Shown here one piece after another: positions 55,319 through 64,000 of a stretch of DNA of 64,000 nt. This stretch comes from Hygrocybe punicea. Taxonomy: Eukaryota; Basidiomycota; Agaricomycetes; Agaricales; Hygrophoraceae. The translations under genes were made by a program, and so were the position numbers. The DNA lies in NCBI GenBank assembly GCA_963556145.1, contig OY744469.1, forward strand, positions 5,862,767-5,926,766, written 5' to 3'. Each line of letters opens with the position of its first letter. The stretch's first letter is position 1. The notes beneath the pieces are model-generated. The model worked only from the letters and a program-made list of their open reading frames with translations. It was not told where the DNA came from and searched no databases.

Positions 55319-56866
55319 ATGGCGATGCAAGCGAGCTCATCCAAAGCCATTCTCCTTCAAAAACATGACAACGACGTCGTCATCGTCGCCGCTGTCCGTT
55401 CCGCAATGACCAAGGTAGAGAGACCTCCTGTTCTCCAATCCCTGTTACTGCTTTTACAATTGTTTTCGTTCATTAAAATCGTTAGGGAAAGAAAGGCGGA
55501 TTCAAAGACACTCGTCCCGAAGAAATCCTCTCTGCCGTTCTCCGTGCCGCCTACCTGAAAGCGGGCATTAACCCAGCGCAGATCGAAGACATCGCGGTGG
55601 GGAACGTACTACCCCCAGGAGGTGGTGCAAGCGCAGCACGCATGGCTGCACTTCATGCGGGCATTCCAAACACCACCGCAGTCAACACCGTGAACAGACA
55701 GTGCTCCTCCGGCTTGACTGCTGTCAACCAAATCGCCAACCAGATTCTTGCAGGCCAAATCGATATCGGAATCGGTATGTGTTTTTTGTTGTTGTTGCAT
55801 TTATCTACGCCCTGGCGTGTTGCTTCCCGGGTCTTGTTGGAATTAATTATTCTTCTGACACAACGGCCGAAACTAGGTGCCGGTGTCGAATCCATGACTT
55901 TCGGGTACGGCGCAGGCACCATGCCAGACGGGTGGTCAGACGCCGTCCTCAGTAACCAGGAATCAGAAGAATGTCTCATCCCCATGGGTATCACCTCCGA
56001 AAATGTCGCAAACGACTTTGGCATCTCACGCGAAACCCAAGACCGCTTCGCCGCCGAATCCTTCCAAAAAGCCGCAGCCGCACAAAAGGCGGGAAAGTTC
56101 AAGCCAGAGATCGTGCCCATCAGTGTACACGTCATGGACCCCAAGACCGAGAAGGTGCATGAGATTACCGTGGATGCGGACGATGGCATCAGGGATGGAG
56201 TCACTGCGCAGAGCCTGGCGAAGCTGAAACCAGCGTTCTCGAAGACGGGTACCACGCATGCAGGTACGGCTGGTCTTCTGTTCGTTATGTCGGTAGCTGC
56301 GGCAGGCTGATGACGATGGACCACAGGGAACGCATCGCAGGTGTCGGACGGTGCCGCCGCAGTCGTCCTTACACGGCGCTCTGTCGCCAAGCGTCTCGGA
56401 CTGCAGATCTTGGGCAAGTGGATTGGTGCTGCCGTCGTGGGTGTCCCTCCGAGGATCATGGGTGTGGGTCCGCTGTATGCGATCCCCCAGGTCCTTGCCA
56501 AAGCCGGGATCCGCAAGGAAGACGTCGACTTTTATGAGATCAACGAGGCATTCGCTTCTCAGGCGGTGTATTGTGTCCAGCAACTCGGATTGCCAGCTGA
56601 AAAGGTCAACATGTTTGGTGGTGCCATCGCGCTTGGGCATCCTCTTGGTTGCAGTGCGTGTCAATACGTGTGGATCATTTTGATCATCTGCTGATTCCGT
56701 CTTTCTCCCTCCGTCTTTCAAAACGCATACATATATAGCCGGTGCCCGTCAAATCGCGACTGGTCTCAACATTGCGAAACAGACGAACTCGAAAGTATTT
56801 GTGACTAGTATGTGTGTAGGCTCTGGTATGGGAATGGCTGCAGTATTTGTGAATGAGCAGCAATAG
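55319..56866 (+). CDS. 3-ketoacyl-CoA thiolase (acetyl-CoA acyltransferase)
   Basis: Five exons (55319-55414, 55486-55774, 55877-56263, 56327-56653, 56739-56866) give exactly 409 codons with stop. It cleaves 3-ketoacyl-CoA with CoA to acetyl-CoA and a shortened acyl-CoA, the last step of beta-oxidation. The nucleophilic Cys is in NTVNRQCSSGL, the His pair in NEAFASQA and GHPLGCTGARQ (formed across the last intron), and the acid-base Cys in CVGSGMGMAAVF. The sequence is closest to the peroxisomal (POT1/ACAA1) type by GAGVESMTFGYG and the KKGGFKDT start. All catalytic residues are present and length is normal. The N-terminus (MAMQASSSKAILLQKHDND) has no convincing PTS2 and the C-terminus (NEQQ) no PTS1. 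Confidence 0.95.
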
Positions 56867-57169
56867 GAGGTGTGTGATCACGGAGGAAATTTATTTATTC
56901 AAATATCACACTCTTCATTGCTGGGTCCCCCAGATTTTGTAATGTGACAAAAAAAAAGTGTTTTTATTATTATCACCGAAACCATCCTTGGCAGGCCTGG
57001 CCATCATTTCTGTCTCGATTTTGTTTGCGGATTTCTCAACAGACATGGTCTGCATCGGCGGCTCTGAGTTTGGTGATCGGAATTCAAGTACGTAATAATA
57101 TGATACACCCAGTTTGGAAACCAAATACGAAGACGTAATTTACCCCGGCAGGGCTTGTTCTTCACCACG
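56867..57169. other. Intergenic region
   Basis: 303 bases between the thiolase stop and the ATG of the next gene, holding an AT-rich thiolase 3' end (near 56886-56905) and the promoter of the fusion gene. No further feature seen. Confidence 0.4.
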
Positions 57170-60100
57170 ATGTATCGCATCCGAGTAGAATTTGACACAG
57201 GAAAGCGTATCCTGATACCCATACAACCCAACAAGACCATTGCAGATCTCGCCGCCCAGGCAGTACCCGAGTTCTCGACCGGCGCTATCCCAGAGCAGTT
57301 TTCATTTTCCCTACAAGATGGCACGGAGTTACGACTGAAGGACGAGGTTTGCAATGTCCTCGACTCTGGCGACCTTGTTCACGCTCGATGCGATGGCATG
57401 GATACGGACAGCGAGACCACAGGAAAACCAAGTTTATCTACGGTTACGACTCGGGCTTTGCGGGCTGAATCAGGTCTGTCTTCTGCAGTATCTACGGGTC
57501 CCGTGAGGAAGGCGGTCCTAGACGACCACGAAGATGACTCTCCATGGATGTGTGACCATCAGGGTGACCGTAAGCGCGTTGTTATCGCCTTCCGTTCGGC
57601 GGAGCTCGCAAGGAACCGTGGACGAGATCAGCCAACTCACAAGTTTGGATTTTGTGGTAGTGCTGTTAGCGTCAAGTTGACAATGGTTAGTGGCACAGGT
57701 AATATATGCGCGAGTCTGTTGGTTTGATGATGTCCCCCAGGATGTTGTTAGGCGAGAAGCTGCCGTCGCTTTGGGATGGGCTGGCGATGAAGATGTAATG
57801 ATTGTGGATCACTGCCCTTCAGAGGACAAAGATTCCATGAGGGGCACGTGTTCTTGCACATTGGCCAATCGAATCGCCAACGGGGGTATTTTCCAACACC
57901 TTCATTGCCGGAAAGAGGTCGACGGGTCTCACTGCGGAGTCGAAGAGTGCACCTACTCACATACACACATCTGTGAGTGCTCCTTCATTTCATTCTTTGA
58001 AACGGTTGAAATTATATTTACGAGCGGATTAGCTTCTGATCTATTTGCTTCCTCTGTTTCTGATCTTCAATGCGCAATATGTACTGAATTGTTAGGTCCG
58101 TTCTATCGTGCGGTGATTCTTTTTCATCTTCTTGACGGATTTGGAAACAGGATTCCCCTGTGAACGTTGTCTGGATGATCCTGAAAATCAGGGAAAATCC
58201 CCTGCTGACATATTATCCTGCGCGCTTGTTCAGGTGAGCAATAGCTGCTGCCCTTTTTTCCTCCAACGAACGAGACCTAATTTGACAACAATTCAGAACA
58301 CTGGGTATGTTTCCGGATATGTTTATTATATGAAAGGATGTCAAACTTCCGCGTTGTTCTTACAGTTGCAACCATCTCTTCCATGCGCATTGTTACTTCT
58401 CACAGCAAGGATCTTCGAAATGCCCTGCTGGTTGTCCTGAAGCATATATTCTCAAAGAACCCTCTGATTTCAGCACAGACGGTCAGCGTGGTCGTCTGGC
58501 ATATTGTTGAAAAGCCTTTCATTCGTTCTTCCAGAACCATATTTGCTCGTCATTCATTCGGGATCATGGGTCGAGAAGGTCCAATTACCCGAAGAGCTTC
58601 TCTCAGGAGACCTCCTGACTCTTCCGGAATCTCAAGGTCAAAAATGAGTCATATGCTTGTAGCACTTCTCTCACTCACATGAGCCCTATAGTTCTTGAAA
58701 TCCTAAAAACTCGATTTAACGAACACAAGGGGCTGACTGTCCACATGGTGTGAATCCTAGCAATTGCAGTATCTCTTTTCCTGACTTTGATCTAGTTTGG
58801 CAGAAAGGCAGACGGGTAAAAAACATCAGATTGGACTCCATACATGCATGCTGCTGACAATTTGTTTTATTTTTTTGAGATTGGTCCAATTCCGTCAATC
58901 TACCCTCGTGTCGGTCTGCTGCTCCACTCGCCACGCTAAGATGGATGCCATTGTCCGCCACATCTTGAGCCCACTTCCGTCGGAGCCCAACGATCGAGCA
59001 TTACTAGATTTGCACACTATTTCCTCACCCATCTTCAATGAAGATCCTGGGCAAACTATCGAAAGCTTGGGACTTGATTACGGCATCGAGAATGGAGGCG
59101 AACTTCTTTTGTTCGCAGTTCGAAGAGCACATGTGGACCAAGAGGACCAGGGTTCGCCGGAGATCATGGGCAAAGGAGTTCTCTACTCCAGGAGCTCTTG
59201 TTGGGTCCGTCTCTTCCCACGTTAGCCCAAGCTCTTCTCACCTCGGTCTGTCTTTTAGCTGCCCGCCGTTAGTCAGTCTGACCGAGGAATGGCTGCGTAT
59301 CTGTCGAGTTTGCTGGTCTTCTGTCATGTCATGGGGTAGGCATATCTTAAATAGCCGTCTTTTATATCTGACAGTATGCTTTTGTCAGGAATTGTGACGA
59401 TGAAGGGAAGCAAAAGCGTCGGATGATGATGTATTTCATGACACTTACACGTTTTCCACCTGGTGAGTGTAGACCAACTTTCTGTCTCGTTTTCAACTCT
59501 GTTGATCGCCTGTCGTGGTTTATCAGCTGTTCGTACATTGTATCTTCTCATGAAAAATGACACACCGTCTCCTCAAGAAAGAAGGGCATTGAGTGAAGCA
59601 TTTTATCATCTTTGTCTAGATCTCCCGCCTCCGTTCGCTATTGGAAATATACAACGAGTTTTTGAAGCCTCCAGGTGTGTAATACCAAATGACTTGTTTG
59701 ATGGCATTCCTAATTTTTGGATACAAGAATCGTCTTCGGCACGATTCTGGGGCGTTGCCAAGTCGATGTCTTCCTGCCTTCATCGAATACCAAAGCAACC
59801 GAGGTGGATTTGTGCAAGGAAGTCAACCTTTGCTGGTAAATATCCCACTGGGCAAACCGCAGCCAACATCTAACTATCTTTTGTCTCGTCAAGTGAACTT
59901 ACTGGTGAACGTCTCCATTATCCCGTCGCACTTGCAGATAAAATCGTAGAACGCCAAGTTGCCGTTAACCAGCAAGTCCTAGGTCCCCTCTATGATCCTT
60001 CCATACCTCCCAAGGCCATCACCGAGGTGCCGAAAGAATTAGCGGCTTTAGTGGTCCGGACGTCGCGTGTTGTCTCCTCCCTGATGGTATTTGATTCCGA

Positions 60101-63100
60101 GGTTATTCTTCCGGTACCCTTGACGCGGAGCCTCAGTCAAGATTTCGATGTGGCCATCAAAGCGGCCAATTCGACAGAAGTCAAGATCTACGCCCCTCTG
60201 AGCATCAAGCAGCAGGCTGTTACGCCTGCTCTTAGCCTGGATGAGGTTGGATTCAATACAGTGTACTTGTCGAGAGGTGGCGCGTGTGGTGCCGAGGATA
60301 CTGTTTTTCTTCGTCCCTGTCATGGTGGAGAGAGCATTGTGGATGTAAATCTGGTTTGTGGTCTTTCTGCAATACCAATCAGCACTGGGCGCTGATCTTC
60401 TGCTAGATTGCCGCCCGACTGGATCCAATCATCCCACAAAGGAAATTGATGGGGGAGTGGAATGTTGATGCTTTCGCTGATAGTGGAGATCACATAGATG
60501 CAAGGTGAGTGAACAGCCGTACGTCACCCTGGAAACCTTTCCGTGATGCTTCCGCGTTTTAGACCTGTGGAAGAAGCAGTTGTTATCTGTTTGGATTTAT
60601 CTCGCTCCATGGAAACGCCGTTCGAGGGTCAAGAAGATGTTCCCAACCCCGGAGTGAATGGCGACGAGATTGCTCTTCGCGCCCTGAAGAGCAGTTACGA
60701 AGAACATCTTAGCGACGACGAATTATTTTCCACAGGTCAGACTGATCTCTAGCCTTGATATCACCTGACTAACCTTCCTCTCATTAGCTTCGGAAATGCT
60801 CTCAAACCTCGACTGCCTGCTGAATATAGCGAGATTGGTGCCAAGTCGTGACTTGAATATTGTGGGCGCTCGGTCAATGGCAGAACAGATCATAGATGAG
60901 CTTGTGGTTTTGTACACCCGTGCACACCATGCCAACCCGAGCGATAGAAGACGGTCTATAAGGTGTGTCTCCAGAATTTTCATAGCGAGTATCTATCTGC
61001 TGACTGTTGTCTGTTGTATCTAGAGACAAAGTCGCTCAATACATTCGCTTTGTTGTTGCAACTCAAAACTCAGAGGTCAAAACTCGTCTCGTTGCCCACC
61101 TTCTAGATCTTGTAGATACTGCACGAGAAAATTATTCGCAGCCTACCTACGCTTCGGAACCACCCAAGGTGAGTTGCTTGCAGATACACGTATTTGACTC
61201 TCGTTGACGAGTAGCATGCAAGGCATATTTGTGTCCTCTAAGTGGAACATTGATGAACAAACCCGTTCGGGCAAATGATGGTATAGTAGATTTCTGGCCT
61301 TATGGATCACCCCTCACGCTGTTCATCCAGGGCAAATATATGAGCTTGACAATTTAGCAAGTTGGCGAACCGTAAACAGGCGGTCACCCATGTTGCCAAA
61401 CATCGTTCTATACGGCACGCCCTCCATAGATGAAACTTTCCAGGGAACCATCAGAAACTGGCGTGCAAGCCACGCACTAACGCCCTCCTTTCGGGTAGAG
61501 CCGGTGGTCCTCGAAATCCAGTGTCCTATTGCCGAGACCATCACCTACGTCTCCTTGATTCGAAACCCATCGGTTTTAGGAGTTCTTTTTGATCTCTGGA
61601 AGTTCAGGAACATCAAGCCGCGATCCATTGAACTCTGGCACAGTAATTGTCATCCTTTTATAACTGAAGCATATCTCCAATTAAAGCCTTACTCGTAGAC
61701 CTCAGGGGCTCTGGCGACGGTTACCGGCAAGGCACACGACTTTCCTTTGATGGGGATCTTGATGACTCGTGTGTGCCAAGTCGTCCAAACATTTTACCCG
61801 GAAGCGATATGTCGGTCGCCAAGTATTCACTAGAACACCTTCGGTGAGTATGCTGGTTTCTAGTATCAACATCAGATTAATGTCTTTTTATGAAGTTGGC
61901 GATATCGGCCTAGCAAGACCGAAGAACAAACGCGAAGGTCGAAGTATATGACCCGGTACGACAATATGGATTATTATTAGATACCCATGCAGCCAACCTT
62001 ACGACTGTCATTTGATAGGCTGGATGTTGCAAAGCAGGCCTTCGAAGCGTTCGTGAATAAACTCCAATCGTTTGATTTGCCCATTGCTTTAGGTAATATT
62101 TTTATGTGCACAAGAAGGGCATTGTTTACCCTTTGCGCAGGTTTGGTTAGCTTTGGCAAAAGTGTTGCTATTAAACAGGTATTTCTTTCGTTCGCGGCCG
62201 TCACCAGTACCAATTTCTTCTGAATGTAGGAAATAACAATGATCAAAGAGAACTTCCGGGATCGAGTCAGGGCTGTTGAGGTATTTTCAACTTTCTCGTT
62301 GTCGATGACATTGCTTGACACGGATGATGCAACTTTTTTCTTTCTATAGGCTGATGGTGACACGCCACTCATGGATAGGTATGCTTGTATTTCATAGGCT
62401 AGTTGTTCATACAAATTCTCACTTATTTGTTTAGTTTGTCAATGGCCCAGAACATGCTTTCGCAATACCACAGCCAGGTCTGGAACATCTTCCTGCCTCT
62501 TAACAGCAACAGGACTCAAACTAACTGCATACCCCAGCATCCTTCCGCACGGTTGCGCATCTTGTGTTTGACGGACGGTGTTGACGTTGGTTCGGTCATC
62601 CAACCTCATGTTGTCTGCCCTAAGCTACAGAGAGCTGGTATCAAGCTTGATGCTATTAACTTCCAAGGTCCTGTCCACGATCTTGATTTACACGCCATTG
62701 CAGTCGCAACTGGTGGATACTCCTTTAGGGTTGATACGGTTTGTAATATGCTTCTTTATATATTTCCTAGCCTTTCATCCATCTGCTAGGTCGAAAACGC
62801 GCTTGCCATTGTAGAATTGGAAACAGTTCTTGCTTCGAAAGATAGGGTAGCTGTCTTGAACGTTGAAGAATTTCATCTAATCTAATGTCCCTTCAGATTG
62901 ACCGACCCTACAGAAGCCCTGTGGTAAGCTCTTTTGGACTTGCACGGTACAAAGGAGAGCCAATGGACGAAGTGACGGTGTATTCGTTTCCTGAACGAAG
63001 ACCACACACTGTGTGTTCCTTTTCTTTCTCTCTTGATTGTCACTTCATTGGTGCACAGAGAATTTCCAACTCCGTTGTGAGAGCTCAGAAGAAAGTAGCA

Positions 63101-64000
63101 ACGGCTGTGATCCCAACTACCATAGGAAGAACAAAGAGGCTGATGGATGAACTGCGTCAGGTTGTTGTGAGTGATATGTGTATAACCCACCAATCTACTA
63201 CCAATCTAAGTGATTAAATGTCCGGTTTTAGAACTTACCGCATCGTGCGTTAATCACCAGTATTTCTTCGCAATATTAAATGTTTGAACATACAGCTGCT
63301 ATCGATGTGTATACTTGTGATGAAGATATTGGTTTTTGGAAAGCTGTCGTTCAAGCACCTGAAGAAGTAAGTGAATAATAAGTCGACGTGTAATTCTCCT
63401 GAACCTTTATAGTCACCATATGCTGGAGGTTGCTTTCTTCTCTACGTCGATTTTCCTTCGGATTATCCTCAGAAGCCGCCTGAAGTGTATGTGTCCAAGC
63501 TTGTCCCAAAGCGTGTCTCATGTGTTCTGTAGACGATTCGTCACCAAGATCTTGCATCCAAATAGTACGCAAATCGAAAAATTTATTTGACGTTTATTCA
63601 CTGTTTTCCCAGTTAATCGGCATGGTAAAGTGTGTCATGCTGCGCTTGATAGGAGTTGGGTCGCCAGCATGTCGATGACGTATGTAAAGCCGACCTTCCG
63701 TTGAAAATATTCATCGTGATGTTTCATACTTAGCACGATTTTCCAAGTCATTTTTGGTCTTTTGTTGACGCCGGATACGGATAATCCAGTGACGCTCACT
63801 TTTTGCTTTGACTCGTGACTTTGACTCATCATGCATTCGTGTAGCTCGATCTTCATGCCACGATGCAATACAATGATGACACCGGTCAACATGCACTTAA
63901 ACTAAATGAAATGGTTTGCTTCCCCCTTTACCACACATCTGACTTTATTGAGAACCTTCTAGGTCCAACTTTTTGCTGGAAAGACTCGGGAACAATGGAG
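57170..64000 (+). CDS. Ubl - Cys-rich - vWA - E2 fusion protein (3' end beyond window)
   Basis: ATG at 57170. Clear exons: 57170-57685, 57741-57972, 58033-58095, 58151-58233; then many small ones; 60563-60735, 60788-60962; and 63296-63366, 63413-63486, 63533-63564, 63613-63679, 63734-63788, 63845-63913, 63963 onward. Residues 1-80 look ubiquitin-like (YRIRVEFDTGKRILIPIQ, VLDSGDLVHA). A Cys-rich part follows (GTCSCTL, HCGVEEC, CAIC...CERC, CPAGC), perhaps a RING-like zinc module. A vWA domain has LDLSRS, GDTPLMDS and LTDGVD. The C-terminal E2 domain has FWKAVVQAPEE, PYAGGCFLLYVDFP, YPQKPPE, HPN, the catalytic Cys at 63633-63635 (KVCHAALDRSW) and LLLTPDTDNPLD. An E2 transfers ubiquitin from E1 to a ligase or target. 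Middle exon borders are provisional. Confidence 0.8.
60560..62790 (+). other. vWA domain with a long insertion
   Basis: The MIDAS start LDLSRS is at about 60592-60610, but the rest of the domain (VAKQAFEAFVNKL, LVSFGKSV, GDTPLMDS, LCLTDGVD, VATGGYSF) is found only from about 62010 to 62740. Between them 1.4 kb of exons encode a helical stretch (IIDELVVLYTRAHH, YIRFVVATQNSEVKTR) and a strand-rich piece (61390-61640). So the vWA fold appears to be split after its first strand, or there are two partial vWA-like units. Confidence 0.5.
63296..64000 (+). other. E2 (UBC) domain of the fusion protein
   Basis: Seven exons code a full UBC core: AAIDVYTCDEDIGFWKAVVQ, PYAGGCFLLYVDFPSDYPQK, the HPN motif, the catalytic Cys (63633-63635) eight residues after HPN, the helix MSMTTIFQVIFGLLLTPD, and the closing DNPLDLHATMQYNDDTG with VQLFAGKTREQW. 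Each intron has GT-AG ends and keeps the frame. The residues expected in an active E2 are all visible. Confidence 0.85.

Noticed and set aside
55653..56721. Long reverse frames over the thiolase gene
   Set aside because: They are mirror frames of a GC-rich conserved coding sequence whose forward exons are fully explained.

Overview
The window comes from a filamentous basidiomycete, most likely an Agaricomycete. Its genes carry many 45-70 nt GT-AG introns. They include families typical of that class: a C2-NACHT-WD40 NLR, a DUF6534 seven-helix protein, an HNH_2-type gene, and a zf-C2HC5/Rqt4-like gene. Species and chromosome cannot be told. Start codons here were chosen as ATG and splice sites by eye, so exon ends are models.

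Left arm (0-15 kb) and right arm (38-46 kb) are two rearranged copies of one accessory locus. Shared pieces are: (A) a disordered protein plus a secreted single-pass membrane protein, inverted and truncated in the right copy; (B) a multi-pass membrane protein (three family members at 3.3, 8.0 and 40.5 kb) followed by a decayed gene; and (C) an ankyrin gene facing an Rqt4-like zinc-finger gene, present as a unit in opposite orientations. Most second copies show truncation or frameshifts, so duplication was followed by decay.

The middle (15-30 kb) is mobile DNA. It holds two complete 2.27-kb non-autonomous Helitrons joined head to tail plus a 300-bp 5' end, a 248-bp foldback element, and a long inverted repeat whose right arm was split by a young 7.1-kb Ty3/gypsy chromovirus (minus strand). 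The chromovirus has two 562-bp LTRs differing at about one base, a 5-bp target duplication, a gag-pol -1 slippery site, an apparent self-priming binding site, a chromodomain, and an ASCH-like domain at the end of Pol.

From 30 to 38 kb a DUF6534 membrane protein (minus) and a large C2-NACHT-WD40 receptor (plus) are divergently arranged. The receptor ends in thirteen nearly identical WD40 repeats that vary at a few fixed positions, the signature of fungal allorecognition/immunity NLRs.

From 48 to 64 kb the sequence looks like ordinary genome: a small cysteine-motif protein, a GATA-type transcription factor, a complete 3-ketoacyl-CoA thiolase (fatty-acid beta-oxidation), and a large multi-exon gene running off the right end. 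That last gene fuses an N-terminal ubiquitin-like domain, a cysteine-rich putative zinc region, a vWA domain and a complete E2 ubiquitin-conjugating domain with its catalytic cysteine. I consider it the best candidate for an undescribed system.
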